A stretch of 64,000 nt of DNA from Leptodactylus fallax (lineage: Eukaryota > Chordata > Amphibia > Anura > Leptodactylidae): assembly GCA_947044405.1 (NCBI GenBank), contig CAMRHE010001076.1, positions 124,001 through 188,000 on the forward strand. Direction: 5' to 3'. Below the pieces are notes generated by a model, which had not been told where the DNA came from, did not search any database, and worked only from the letters and a program-made list of their open reading frames with translations. Shown in pieces: positions 1 to 11,642 of the stretch. The number at the start of each line of letters is the position of its first letter. Within the stretch, counting starts at the first letter, position 1. Both the position numbers and the translations under genes were made by a program.

Positions 1-84
1 AGCATATCAAGCCTGCTCATAGATAGGATATGGTCACCTGAATCAAATGGTGTTTCCCCCTTATGAATCGCTGACTCTGTTGTT

Positions 85-225
85 GAGATATCGCTGTTTT
101 TGTCAATATGCAAATGAGCTCTTTATAGAAATGAGGTCATTACAATTTCTCCAGAGAGGTAAATGGCAATACCCACATTGCTCCAAAGAGCTAATTTGCA
201 TATTGACAAAAACAGTGATATTTTG
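85..225. mobile_element. Foldback (MITE-like) element, family A
   Basis: Two arms of about 35 bp at roughly 90-125 and 185-219 are near-perfect reverse complements, each containing TTGTCAATATGCAAAT or its complement. The same arm recurs at 60448-60485, with similar flanking sequence (GATAGG..ATGG.CACCTGAA), so the full element probably begins near position 15. The arms carry the octamer ATGCAAAT at 108-115 and its complement at 194-201. No coding potential is seen. The superfamily and exact ends are not determined. Confidence 0.5.
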
Positions 226-292
226 TCAACATAGGCAGCGATTCACAAGAGGAGGACACAGTCTGATTCAGGTAACCCTATCTAAGCTGGAT

Positions 293-530
293 ATGCTGGT
301 TCTGGTGACACTAACCTATCTATCTGCAGGGCTGGGGTGAAATGCTGGTTCTGGTGACACTAACCTATCTATCTTTAGGGCTGGGGTTATATGCTGGTTC
401 TGGTGACACTAACCTATCTATCTGTAGGGGGCGGCGCCCCCCCCCCCCCGGGCTGGGGTGATATGCTGGTTCTGGTGACACTAACCTATCTATCTTTAAG
501 GCTTGGGTTGATATGCTGGATTTTTGTGAC
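293..530. repeat. 49-bp minisatellite, about 4.5 copies
   Basis: Units begin with ATGCTGGTTCTGGTGACA at 293, 342, 391 and 463, with a degenerate start at 513. The spacing is 49 bp except for the third unit, which is 72 bp because it holds a G-run/GGCGCC/C-run insertion at about 427-451. Short open frames through the array are a by-product of the repeat. Confidence 0.85.
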
Positions 531-957
531 ACTCCCTTTGATAAAATGTTCGATACAGATGCCCCAAGAAAGTGTTTACCAGAAATGTTTCAGACAATGC
601 CATTCATAAATGCCTCATCCAAGGCCTCTGACAGATACCCCCATTTACCAGAGATGTCCAAAACTTTAACTGCCAAATAAACCCCTAACAGTGCCTCAAA
701 TTATTCATTAATATACCAGGAGAGGTAAGAATGAAGGAAAGAATAGGGCGAATTGGTGGTTCTCCCATTGAATGCTTGCCCCCTATTTTAAGGTCTGGGA
801 TACCCCGCTACAGATTGTTTCTAAATTCAAATATGTGGAATTGCGATCTTGTCAAGAATACAAGACTTTCAGGTAGATAATATCGCCGTCTTCTATGGCG
901 GGTCCAAAATAAAATTAATGTGTGATGCAAATTGCCCTTATTGTGGTGGTGTGATGG
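531..957. other. Intergenic, no gene recognised
   Basis: No exon, RNA gene or clear repeat is seen. It may be the 5' part of the decayed LINE that follows. Confidence 0.4.
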
Positions 958-1832
958 GGCAATCTAATCGAAATGATACTAATACAGCGGCTCTTATACC
1001 TTCTTCATAATACTGTCATCTGGTTGCCCCTTAGAGTCTTCTACAAAATATCTTTCGACATTTTCTGTGGAGGAAGGCCTATGCCAGAATTAAGCTTCAG
1101 TGGACATGTCAGAGAGATAAAGCTATGGATAGGCTGGCTATTCCTAACTCTTGGATATATTTTTTGGTCAGCAGGTGTTGGGGTGGGATAAATGGGAGTT
1201 GATGTGGGCATATTAGTAACCTATCTCGGAGGGTGGCGAAAATACTCTACACTGACCCTCATGGCAAAAATGTGGGATAAGATTAGAGACCTATTAGGTG
1301 TTATGAGACAGACGTCATTTATGCCATTATGGTGTAATCCTTGGCGTCTTCAGACTGTAGGGTTTTTCCCCTTCGAAGGCTAGAGGCATTGAATTCTCCC
1401 ATCAGATTCATAAAGTGGGATGTTTATGTCATTGCAACAATTACCTATGACATAGAACTTGCCCCATGGGCAGTTTTAAAGATTCCTTCAGCTGAGTCAT
1501 GTTTTCAAGAGACATGACAATTTCTACTCAGATGCACTCGGTGCTAGATTTTATCATCTGGGGTAGTGGTAAGAGGGAAGCCATATCTTATTTATATGGA
1601 CGCATATTTATCAACACACCCATTAAACCTCAAAACCAAGTGGGAGGCCGAAGTGGGACTGATCTCAGATGAGAGGTGGAGGTGGTCCCCTTGTTGTCAC
1701 CATCAGAAGCCCATCAACTGTTGCAAATATTCTTTCTTCACCGGGTCTACAGAACACCCAAAGTCCTACACAGAATTGGTATTAGACATGATTCTAGATG
1801 CTCAAGATACGCTACAGAGGATGCAGGGTTAA
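958..1832 (+). pseudogene. Decayed L1-like LINE, C-terminal part of ORF2
   Basis: Several short frames in the same order resemble the C-terminal end of vertebrate L1-type ORF2 proteins. The first (from about 973) has a QRLLYLLHNTVIWLP-like stretch followed by a hydrophobic/aromatic F..F.GGR segment. The next (1290-1383) has MPLWCNPWRL, like the PLW.NP motif. The last (about 1566-1800) has ISYLYG and then LHRVYRTPKVLHRIG, matching the L1 tail pattern of LHR.Y.TP..L. Frames are interrupted repeatedly and no reverse-transcriptase core is present. The copy is therefore 5'-truncated and dead. The Tc1 element at 1839 interrupts it, and similar-looking sequence may resume after 3432. The assignment rests on remembered family patterns. 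Confidence 0.5.
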
Positions 1833-1838
1833 TGCATA

Positions 1839-3430
1839 CAGTGGGGAAAAAAAGTATTTAGTCAGCCACCAATTGTGCAAGTTCTCCCACTTAAAAAGAT
1901 GAGGCCGGCCTGTAATTGTCATCATAGGTAGACCTCAACTATGAGAGACAAAATGAGAAAACAAATTCAGAAAATCACATTGTCTGATTTTTTTAAGAAT
2001 TTCTTTGCAAATTATGGTGGAGAATAAATATTTGGTCACCTACAAACCAGCAAGATTTCCGGCTCTCACAGACCTGTAACTTCTTCTTTAAGAGGCTCCT
2101 CTGTCCTCCACTCATTACCTGTAGTAATGGCTCCTGTTTGACATTGTTCTCAGTATAAAAGACACCTGTCCACAACCTCAAACAGTCACACTCCAAACTC
2201 CACTATGGTGAAGACCAAAGAGCTGTGGAAGGACACCAGAAACAAAATGGTAGCCCTGCACCAGGCTGGGAAGACTGAATCTGCAATAGGCAAGCAGCTT
2301 GGTGTGAAGAAATCAACTGTGGGAGCAATAATTAGAAAATGGAAGACATACAAGACCACTGATAATCTCCCTCCATCAGGGGCTCCACGCAAGATCTCAC
2401 CCCGTGGGGTCAAAATGATCACAAGAACGGTGAGCAAAAATCCCAGAACCACACGGGGGGAATGACCTGCAGAAAGCTGGGACTAACGTAACAAAGGCTA
2501 CCGTCAGTAACACACTACGCCGCCAGGGACTCAGATCCTGCAGTGCCAGACGTGTCCCCCTGCTTAAGCCAGTACATATCCGGCCCGTCTGAGGTTTGCT
2601 AGAGAGCATTTGGATGTTCCCGAAGAGTATTGGGAGAATGTCATATGGTCAGATGAAACCAAAGTAGAACTGTTTGGCAGAAACACAACTCGTCGTGTTT
2701 GGAGGAGAGTGAATGCTGAGTTGCATCCAAAGAACACCATACCTACTGTGAAGCATGGGGGGCAACATCATGCTTTGGGGCTGTTTCTCTGCAAAGGGAC
2801 CAGGACGACTGATCTGTGTACATGAAAGAATGAATGGAGCCATGTATCGTGAGATTTTGAGTGCAAACCTCCTTCCATCAGCAAGGACATTGAAGATGAA
2901 ACGTGGCTGGGTCTTTCAGCATGACAATGATCCCAAGCACACCGCCAGGGCAACGAAGGAGCGGCTTTGTAAGAAGCATTTCAAGGTCCTGGAGTGGCCT
3001 AGCCAGTCTCCAGATCTCAACCCCATAGAAAACCTTTGGAGGGAGTTGAAAGTCCGTGTTGCCCAGCGACAGCCCCAAAACATCCCTGCTCTAGAGGAGA
3101 TCTGCATGGAGGAATGGGCCAACATACCAGCAACAGTGTGTGCCAACCTTGTGAAGACTTACAGAAAGCGTCTGATCTCTGTCATTGCCAACAAAGGATA
3201 TATAACAAAGTATTCAGATGAACTTTTGTTATTGACCAAATACTTATTTTCCACCATAATTTGCAAATAAATTCTTTAAAAATCAGACAATGTGATTTCC
3301 TGGATTTGTTTTCTCATTTTGTCTCTCATAGTTGAGGTCTACCTATAATGACAATTACAGGCCGGCCTCATCTTTTTAAGTGGGAGAACTTGCACAATTG
3401 GTGGCTGACTAAATACCTTTTTCCCCACTG
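1839..3430 (+). mobile_element. Tc1-like DNA transposon, family 1, copy 1 (1592 bp)
   Basis: The element begins CAGTGGGG and ends CCCCACTG, flanked by TA at 1837-1838 and 3431-3432, the Tc1/mariner target duplication. Its terminal inverted repeats are about 200 bp. Each contains an outer motif (AGTATTTAGTCAGCCAC) and an inner related motif (ATATTTGGTCACC), an IR/DR layout like Sleeping Beauty-type elements. A broken transposase lies between them. It sits inside an older LINE fragment. Confidence 0.95.
2205..3270 (+). pseudogene. Tc1-like transposase (DD34E), frameshifted
   Basis: The protein starts [11 protein letters not shown] with a helix-turn-helix (about residues 15-50: [20 protein letters not shown]) followed by [11 protein letters not shown], the linker of the paired-like DNA-binding region. 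The catalytic core shows WSDET (first Asp), QHDNDPKH (second Asp) and [11 protein letters not shown] (Glu). Thirty-four residues separate the second Asp from the Glu, giving DD34E. Compared with the copy at 31976, the frame is broken by a small deletion near 2462, a 1-bp loss near 2582 and a G-run change near 2757. The usual stop after ITKY is mutated, extending the frame to 3270. No active product is expected from this copy. Confidence 0.93.
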
Positions 3431-3432
3431 TA

Positions 3433-3744
3433 TGATGCGGAGAATGCTGTACCAGAATTACTAATGTATTGCGATTCGCTGGATTCACTGTGTCCCACAC
3501 ACAAAACTACACTACAAAGAGCTCAAATCTAAATTATATCATGCCATTAGATTGGAATGGGGCGTATACCTCAAAAGAAGTGTCCGTCTAAAGTTGAAGC
3601 CACATAGGGTTGTTGGCTGAATGCACTGGGACTGCCTAGTTGTGCCTTGCTATATCCGAACCTATGAGCCTGTACTTAATGTAGCTTAATGTACTGCTCA
3701 CTAGTGGGCTACTAGGTCCTAATTTGCTTCTACCACCTCTCTGT
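3433..3744. other. Intergenic, possible continuation of the LINE
   Basis: The + strand can be read for about 35 codons from 3434 without a stop, which would fit the LINE that the Tc1 element interrupted. The match is weak and nothing else is recognised. Confidence 0.3.
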
Positions 3745-4112
3745 TATGCTGTATTCACATGTCCGTATTTTGTGATCTTCACGGACAGCACCCCACCCTG
3801 CTAATTTGCAGGTGATCTATTGTCCGTGGTTGATTCGTTTTTCATGTCTGTGAAAATCAGATCAACTTTATATATTTTTTTCATTTCTTATACTTTTTAT
3901 GTCTCTGAGTTTGTGAAAAACATGACGCACAGACGCCATCCATAGACTTGCATTGATGTGATGCACCCATGAGGCATGCACATCAGTGAATAAAAAATGA
4001 ATATGCTTAATTTTTTTTCAGCTTTTTTGAGGATTCACAATCGGTGAAAAAAAAAAGGGCATCTGAATGAAGACATTGAAATGAGTGAAATGCGGATGTG
4101 TGAATAAGGTCT
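3745..4112. mobile_element. Foldback MITE-like element
   Basis: The ends are imperfect reverse complements: TATTCACATGTCCG near 3750 and CGGATGTGTGAATA near 4093-4106. No coding content. The superfamily was not identified. Confidence 0.45.
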
Positions 4113-5290
4113 TAGAACACTGAGGATGGGTTAGGGTGGGAGATGCTCATTCCTGGGAATACTTACTTTTGAGGAACTATATCTGTCATTTCTATGAGGG
4201 GGAAAGGGTCGGTGCTACATGTCTCTGCCTGTTTATGCTTAGTTCACATCAGCGGCAAGTAATGTGAACTAAGATTCATTGGAGGACCAACAGAACCCAA
4301 GGGGACCCCATTGATTATATTGCAGTCTATTGGGTATCAGTCGGATGTTCTTTCTTTTTAATTAAAGTTGCCGGACAGAAAAGTCGAGCTTGACGGATCA
4401 TCCAGTGATTTTATACATGATGTGAACCCAGCCTTAGTTTTTTATTGATATATCTTACTCTTTACGTATTATTCTATCGTACAATTTGTGTAAAAAGAAA
4501 ATGTATATATGGTAAAAAAAACTGCGATTGCCTGGATTATTAACAGGGTTTAATGTGCTCATAATGGTGGATTTCACTGGTAATTTAGGCCAGTTATCTG
4601 TCCGCCTGGCATGATCAGTCCGCCTTTCTACAGTCACTATTATTATCCCATCACATGTGATTCTTTTTGAGACTTTGGTACCTGTAGATGAACGCCCACA
4701 GTGATTTTCTTCTTCTGACACTTTATTGCACTGTGTTGTCACTTTTGTACACTGTTTACACTTGTTTTCAGTAAACCATAGTAACTGCTTTTATAGTGTC
4801 TCAGCTTCCAGATATTTCATAAGATAAGCCAAGCCTGTTACTCATCACTTATTTCTCTATTTCTGTGCATCTCACATGTTATACTGTATTAGTCCGATGT
4901 GCTCCTAAGGCTGCTTCCACACTGTGTTGTTGTGATCTTTTGTTCTGATCCGTCATAGGATCAGCAATAGAATGATGAATGCAAATGGAACCTCGCATTC
5001 ACTGGAAAGTAAAAAAGATGATAGAAGCTTTATGGAAGATAAAGTCCTGTCACCAGGTTTGGGGCACCTAAAACAATATCATGTCCTTACATTGCTGGAG
5101 ATAAGGGCCCCAAATTTGATAATCTCCCTCAATCCCTGTCTCTGTTAATATGTTTTATAATTTATCCCGTTCCCCCTATAAAAAATGTAGCGATTAAAAA
5201 ATGTATATCTAGCCCAAAATGATACTAATATACTGCAACTCATCCTGCAAAAAACAAGCCTCCCTGAGGTCCCTAAGTAGGCCAGACCTT
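4113..5290. other. Intergenic, AT-rich; small foldback at 4236-4437
   Basis: No exon is recognised. A short inverted pair, TTAGTTCACATC near 4239 and GATGTGAACCCAGCC near 4419, marks another foldback element of the GTTCACA type common in this window. Confidence 0.4.
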
Positions 5291-5830
5291 AAAGGGGGTT
5301 TCCAGGACTGAACTACTGATGACCTATCATTAGGCTAGGTCATCAAAAGGGGTGTAGCTATAGAGGGTGCAGCGGTAGCAATCACCATTGGGCCAGGACC
5401 CTGAGTGGGCCCCAAAGGTCCATCTGACACATAAAATATACCACTGTTCTAAATGGCACAAGGTACATAGGAGCCTAATTACAGATTTTGCACTGGGACC
5501 AAGGTGTTTCAAGTTACGCCTCTGGTCATCAATATTTGTTCAGTTAAGGTCCCCATGGATGGGTAAGTGTTGAGGCTTTTTTTACTGAATACCAAACACA
5601 GCGCTGTACATTGTATAGTGGCTGTGCATGGTATTGCAGCTCAGCCCCATTCACTTGAATAGGAATGAGCTGCTGCTGTATCATGTGGCTGATGAACAAG
5701 ACGATGAATGTAATCGGTACGACCTCTTCAAACAGTTGCTCTGTGGGGGTCCTGGGTGTCAGACCACCACTGATCACATATTGACCTATCCTAAGGATAG
5801 ACCATCAATAGTATGGTCCCAGAAAGCACC
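5291..5830. repeat. Dispersed repeat Q, copy 1
   Basis: It starts TTAAAGGGGGTTTCCAGG and contains GGTATTGCAGCTCAGCCCC, then CATTCACTTGAATAGGAATG, then GGGGGTCCTGGGTGTCAGA and a GACCTATCCTAAGGATAG palindrome. The same blocks, in the same order, recur at 9599-10620 and 16735-17078. A foldback MITE abuts the right end at all three places. Confidence 0.6.
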
Positions 5831-6132
5831 TTTAGGCCAGGGCCACACGTGGCGCAAAAACCGTGGCGTTTTACAGTGACTGCAAAATAGCAAATCCAAT
5901 CCACACATTGCAGAAAAATACGCACAGCAGAAACGCTGCGATTTCCAAAACCATTGCGGTTTTGTAAATTGCGTTATGTCAATTATACCTATGGAAACAC
6001 TGTCAGTTTCCATAGGTATAATGGAAGCAAAAAAAGGTTTCCTCTGCGGAAAAAACTGCGATGCGTTGCTGCTGCGGTTTTTTTCTGTAGCGCTTTTTTG
6101 CTGCAGCCCACTACATGGGGCCTTATCCTTAA
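5831..6132. mobile_element. Palindromic MITE, family M, copy 1
   Basis: The whole element is a long imperfect palindrome with ends TTTAGGCCAGGGCCACACGT and CATGGGGCCTTATCCTTAA. At its centre two 17-bp arms (5982-5998 and 6006-6022) are perfect complements around a 7-bp loop. Further copies lie at 10616, 17079 and 61566. There is no coding sequence, so it would depend on a transposase supplied elsewhere. Confidence 0.75.
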
Positions 6133-7339
6133 TGCATTAAAGGGATTATATTTACATCTTCCATTATAGAGTGTTTTTATGCTCTTCTTGTATGTAGGAA
6201 ATATGACGTTCACAATAGTAGGTGACAAATATGCAGCCAAACAAGAAAAGTTTTCTGTCGTAGAATATATTATGACACGTGAAAACAATCTGACTGCGCT
6301 TGTTCTACAAGTTGTCAGCTCGGCCTATTCAGCAGAATAGAAAATGAAATAAGGTGCAGGACTCCTCATAAATGAGTGGCACCCTCTACTGGGCTGTGTG
6401 CCTAGAGGGAAATGTACGCAAGCTCATAGATGTTTGGCATAAATGATGATAAATTTGACAGGGCTGATTTGGGGACCATTCTACAACGTGTGGAAGCCAT
6501 TAAGGACGCAGCCCCATATGAGGACTTGTTTTTTTTTTTGTGTGACAAGTTATATTTGTAGACAGCACTGTTTCAGGGTATTATAATGTTTACTTTAGCT
6601 TTTCGGGGAACATTATGAAAAAAATTGCAAACTTATCATTGTACCTTTTTCAGTAAATCGTTGCAATTACGACAATTACAACTACGGTATATATAGGTTT
6701 TGATATGTTTTATTACTTTTCCCAAATAAATCCCTGTTTTGGAAAAAGAAAAAGACATTTGCTCGGTGACGACCTATAACAATTTTATTTTTCGTTAACA
6801 GAACGGTGTGATGGCTTGTTTTTTGGTGGGACTAGCTGTAGTTTTTATTGTCACCATTTTGTAGTATACGTGATTTTTTTTATAGTTTTTGTGACGCAAG
6901 GTGACAAAAAAGAAAAAAAAAAAGAATTGTAGGATTATTTATATTATAAATTGGAATTTTTGTCCCCTCGCTTTTAATATTTATTTGCAGTTATCTTCAG
7001 ATTTTCTTCCTTTATTAAAGGGGACCTTTCATGTCCTCATGCATAAGCGGTTTTATATGCTGCTAGAAAGCCGACAGTGCGCAGAATTCAGTGCACTGTC
7101 AGCTTTCCCGGTATGTGCTCCAGGGCTGGAGATATCCGTGCCGTTAATTTCGGCACCGATATCACCCCACTGTCAGAAGGGCGTCCCTCACAGCCTTAGC
7201 AATGATGCTAAGCTCTGAGGAACGCCCCGCGCCAGTACAAGTCTATGGACAAGTACTGTCAGGGGGGAGTCGTTCCTCACAGCCTCGCGATGACGCATCA
7301 GGCAAAACCACTGAGTTTCCGCAATGTAGGGCTTTAGCC
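6133..7339. other. Intergenic; two dispersed repeats
   Basis: Sequence at about 6490-6960 (CATATGAGGACTTG, poly-T tracts) belongs to a T-rich dispersed repeat also seen near 34846, 38760, 43800 and 58350. Sequence at about 7018-7310 starts TTAAAGGGGACCTTTCATG, and its interior (CACTGTCAGCTTT, GGCACCGATATC) recurs rearranged at 53118-53310. No gene is recognised. Confidence 0.5.
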
Positions 7340-7560
7340 TTAGGCTAAGGTCCCAGGTTGCGGAGAAGCTGCTTTCTCGTTGCAGATTTTGCTGCGTTTT
7401 TTTTGAGCCAGAGCCATTGAGGAATAGGAAATATATAGGAAGTTATTATACGTCTACCTTCTGCTCAATCCACTCCTGGCTTTGGCTCAAAAAACCACAA
7501 CAAAATCTGCAACAAAAAAGCAGTTTTTTTGCAACGTGGAGCATGTGGAAACGTGGAAAG
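7340..7560. mobile_element. Foldback MITE, family R, copy 1
   Basis: The left half carries GCAGATTTTGCTGCG then TTTGAGCCAGAGCC. The right half carries the complements GGCTTTGGCTCAAAA and CAAAATCTGCAAC. Related sequences lie at about 22996-23170 and 24712-24835 inside the tandem duplication. Confidence 0.65.
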
Positions 7561-9598
7561 GGATTTTCTGGGCCTTAACAGTGTTTTTTATATTGATGAC
7601 CTATCCACAGGAAAATAGTGCAAAAACAGGCAGAAATAATTTGTTGGCATAGCGACAGGCCAGATGTGACAAACTTATGAAGGGGTATATACTCTTCTTA
7701 ATAAATCTGGTGCATTTTTTTTCACCACCCCGCCCATTCTATAGTCCTGGCGCCTGGGTACTGTAGCTCCATGCCGATTTCTTGAATTGTCTTGTCCACA
7801 TCCATAGGTTATGGCACCCAGAGGCATCTGGATCAGACGGTCAGTGCAGGGTCTGGGTGTCAGATGTGCCAAGTTGCAGGAAGTTGGTCAAGTACTGTTT
7901 TTCTAAAATTTTGCAACTCAGTTTTCATTTGCACTGAAAAATAACTGCATGGTCTTAAAAGCTGCAAAAAAGGTTACAGAAACCAAGTTACGACACTTGT
8001 GCCCTTATAAGCGTGTGCGGCAGCCGCCTGTGTGATCAGAATCGCTGTGAGAGTCTTGTGACTTTCTAATAGATACATCCTTTGTGAAAGTAAAAGTACA
8101 GCCTATGGTACAGCAGCAGCAGCTCCCACACCTCCCCTCTCCTACCCCACTTGGGCCTGTAACCATCCCCTCCTACAGGAAACATCTTAGCTTCATAGAT
8201 AGATGCTTTGCAACCTGTGAAACTACAACTCTCAGCATGTATGGACAGTCAAAGAAGCAAAGAATATGCTTTGTTTGTATAAAAAAAAATTATATATATA
8301 TTTAAATATTCAAAAATCTGATTACTAAACCTGTAACTATTAATTAAAGGCTGAGGCCACACGTTGCGGAAATGCAATGTTTTTGTTAATTGTTGAAACG
8401 CAGATATTGTGCATTCGAAAAGGGGGCGCTCTTAAAAGTCTGAGCCTCTTCATGAAGTAGGCACTTCCCACTTGCGCCCTTGTGCCACTAAATGTTCACG
8501 AACATGGCGGGAGTGTGGTAGTCCTGCCTTTTGTCACACCCTCAGCCCTGTCCACTTTTGGCATCATTGCAAGGCCAGTGAAAAACTGCACTTGCATTGC
8601 AAATCACTGATATTCTGACATAGGGGATTTGATGAATTCACCCCTCCACACTCTGTATTTTTCCCCCATTGACTTCTATGGGGTAAGACAAAAACTGAGC
8701 AAAAATGCAATGGGGCAGATTTATTACGTTTCTTGCACCAATCTTGATAAAGGTCCCGACTGGCACAAAGTGTACCTGAATTATCAAGAGGTTGCAGGCC
8801 GAGATGTGCCCTCCCCGCTGTCCGCCATGCTGCACCCAAATTCACAGAAAGTGGTAATGAACCGATATAATGGGCCGCTGGGGAGCTCAGTGCATGATAA
8901 CTATCAGTGACTTCTATGTACACAGCCCAGGTCAGTCCGGGGACTACAACCCACACAAGGACCATATTCCAGGGACGGGACTCGGGCTGTGTGCAAGGGC
9001 CCTTATTGCAAGCCTTGGCAACACTGACAATAGGTATAGGTGATGTTTTAATAATAATAATTCACACTCTGCCCCAGCCAAGCGCTTTATTATATGGTGT
9101 TCATACTGGGACCCATGGGGTCGATTTATTGGGACTGACGTCTAAAACGGCAATTTTAATGTCGGAGAGAAATGCACCAAAATTATTGAGGCACAATTCT
9201 TAATAAGCATAGAGCATTTTTTTTTATGGCACTAGTGCAAATCGAGCATTACTTAAGATTAAAAAAAAAACACTCAAAACATAAAAAGAGATTAGAAAAA
9301 TAGCAGAAATTTCAGTACATATTTTATTTAGCAGAAATATGACACGCTGATGATGTCACAGTCCAGGGCACTTCACTGTAGAGGTTTACACTGCGGTCAT
9401 GTGTACAACACGTCTCAGGTGTCAATGGGATTACATGACAAACATGACACGGGTCAGCCCTCAGTCTATGTACACAAGAGGATATGGCCTGAAGTGTGCG
9501 CATACATGACCTTATATTACATGGTAAATACAAGAGTGATGGGAGACTTGTATGATAAGAATGGGGGTTGGGAGACCAACAAAAGAGGGGAAGGATAC
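7561..9598. other. Intergenic, no gene recognised
   Basis: A fragment resembling the end of MITE family M (GGCTGAGGCCACACGTTGCGG) starts near 8348. Open frames near 8564-8965 and 8629-8910 overlap on opposite strands, and neither has a recognisable domain. Confidence 0.45.
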
Positions 9599-10620
9599 TT
9601 AAAGGGGGTTTCAGGCTAAATTATTGACGACGTATCCTATAGATCATCAATTAAAAATCACTTGGCTGATCAGGTGTTTGAAGAGATGGCAGCATTTGGG
9701 TAAGCGCTGCGGTCTCTTCACTACTTACCAAGCACAGCACCATACTGTTAGGGAATTGCCCGTTAAGCAATTCCCCAGTAGCTGCTGCTGGAACCTGGGA
9801 GGAAGGGGAACGACAGACACAGTGAGTCCTGATGCCTGACCCACCCCCTGTTCCTACCTACTTGCCTCAACTACCCTAAGCGGTAGAGAACAACTGGGTG
9901 ACGGTCCCTTCCTATAATACAAGTGAATATACAAAAACATAGACAAGACAAACAAACAGGAATGAGTAATCAAGAGAGCCAAGGGCCAGAACCAGTCGGG
10001 CAGCGAAGTACAAAATCAGAACCAGGAGAATAGTCAAAGGGAAAAGCCAAGGTCAGACATATAGATAATCAGAGGAAACCGTATAATGCTAGCATGCTCA
10101 GAGAGACTAATAGCAAGCAACCAAGAGAGGGTTGGAAAACTATATAAAGGGTATCAGGAATCTGTCCCAGGCTTGATTGACATGGAAGGATGTCAATCAG
10201 AAGAGCACCAAACATTAACTCTTTAGAAACCAGAGGAACTCAGAACTAAAACAGCAGGAGGCCCAGGAGCAGAGGATCATAAATGGACAAGCCTCCTGCA
10301 CCATAGCATGCGACCGGAGGATGGCACAGAAAAACGAACAGGCAAAGATGTTACACTTACACTGTATAGTGGCTGTACTTGATATCACCGCCCGGTCCAT
10401 TCACTTGAATCGGACTGAGCTCTGAACAGGTCATGTGACCGGCATGAGACACATAGCCTGTGAATTGGAAGCGGTACTCAAGGAGCTCCCTGCGGCTTCA
10501 AACAACTGATCTGTAGGGGTCCCAGGTGTCAGTCCCCTATGGATATTCAGTTGATGACCTATCCTAAGCATAGCTTGTCAATAAAATTTTTTAAAAAAAA
10601 GTCCTTGAAAACCACTTTAA
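9599..10620. repeat. Dispersed repeat Q, copy 2 (interrupted)
   Basis: It starts TTAAAGGGGGTTTCAGG and ends CCTTGAAAACCACTTTAA. The Q blocks (TATAGTGGCTGTACTTG, CATTCACTTGAATCGGACTG, GGGGTCCCAGGTGTCAG) occupy 10360-10560. About 600 bp of unrelated sequence (about 9750-10355) separates the two halves, which suggests an inserted element without recognisable coding content. Confidence 0.55.
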
Positions 10621-10963
10621 GGCTAAGGCCAAAGAGCGAGAGCCAAAAAGCGCTGTGGGAAAAACTGCAGAGGAAACGCATTGCGGACTTTCCCGTAGCG
10701 CTTTTCACAGAAAGTCCGCAGAGGAAAACTCTTTCCCTGCTTCAGTTATACCTATACGGAAAACGCCAGCGTTTCCGTAGGTACAATTGACATGTTGCAA
10801 TTTACAAAAACGCAACGGTTTTTGAAATTGCAGCATGTCCGCTGTGGATATTTTTCTGCAATGTGTAGATGGAATTAGCCAGAATTTTATCCATTTTGCA
10901 GGTACTGTAAAATGCCGCGGTATAATTGCAGTGTTTACACTACGTGGGGCCCCCTCGGCCTAA
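10616..10963. mobile_element. Palindromic MITE, family M, copy 2
   Basis: It has the same layout as the copy at 5831: ends TTTAAGGCTAAGGCC and GGGGCCCCCTCGGCCTAA, with a central palindrome around ACCTATACGGAAA/TTTCCGTAGGT (about 10749-10785). Confidence 0.72.
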
Positions 10964-11058
10964 GAGTTCATCTTCACCCTTTAACTTTATAAGCTTTTAT
11001 TGTCAAGGACACAACTATTTGATTTTTGTTTTTTTCATATCACTAGTCCAGAACTTAT

Positions 11059-11248
11059 AAGGCTCTGTTCACACTACCACTGCGGCTTCCATTCACAGCT
11101 GAAGACCCAGCACTCTACTGGATCCGTCATATAATAGATACCAATGTTGTCTTATGGACTCCACTGACTTGTTTCCTGCCAAATATGCAGAGAGGCTGCC
11201 AATGAAAGATCTGAACTGAGCCTCAGATGGTGGTGTGAACAGAGTCTA
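11059..11248. mobile_element. Foldback MITE of the GTTCACAC type
   Basis: Ends AGGCTCTGTTCACACTACCA and TGGTGGTGTGAACAGAGTC are reverse complements with few mismatches. No coding content. Confidence 0.6.
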
Positions 11249-11280
11249 ACTTTTATTACACTGACTGAACCTGTTGGGTG

Positions 11281-11619
11281 TTAAAGGGATTGTCCAGGAT
11301 AATTTTTTCTTTAAATTAGGCTGGGGGAGGTGAAAAAAAAAAACAAACAAAAAAAAAACCTGTCTCTGGTGCTCTGTTGCCTCCAAGCTCGGTCCAGTCC
11401 TCCTAATTCGATGTTTTTTTTATCCCTCGTCCCTTTCCTTATGCCGACGACTTCTGCCGCAAGAAAACATTGGAGCAGAAGGACCGGACCGCACTGGGAG
11501 GCATCAGAAAGCCGGGGACAGGTGAGTGTGTTTTTTTTTTTTGTTGTTGTTTTGTTTTTTTTTCACCTCCCCTGGCCTAATTAAAAAAAAAAAATTATTA
11601 TTGTGGACAACGTCTTTAA
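11281..11619. mobile_element. Foldback MITE bounded by TTAA, family P, copy 1
   Basis: It begins TTAAAGGGATTGTCCAGGAT and ends TGTGGACAACGTCTTTAA, with GC-rich inner inverted segments (CTGTCTCTGG and CCGGGGACAGG). Bounding TTAA suggests a piggyBac-type target site, but the termini alone do not prove it. Relatives lie at 49618, 50083, 50524 and 59971. Confidence 0.6.
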
Positions 11620-11642
11620 GGGGAGAAGCCAAGTAATGACTG

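Noticed and set aside
293..530. Possible CRISPR-like array
   Set aside because: Units are contiguous tandem repeats without unique spacers, and the genome is clearly eukaryotic. The same reasoning excludes the other arrays.
2186..2609. Minus-strand frames opposite the Tc1 transposase (also at 31949-32611)
   Set aside because: Antisense shadows of the transposase; they recur in both copies because the DNA is homologous.
8564..8965. 133-codon minus-strand frame
   Set aside because: Overlaps an equally open plus-strand frame; no domain or exon boundary signals.
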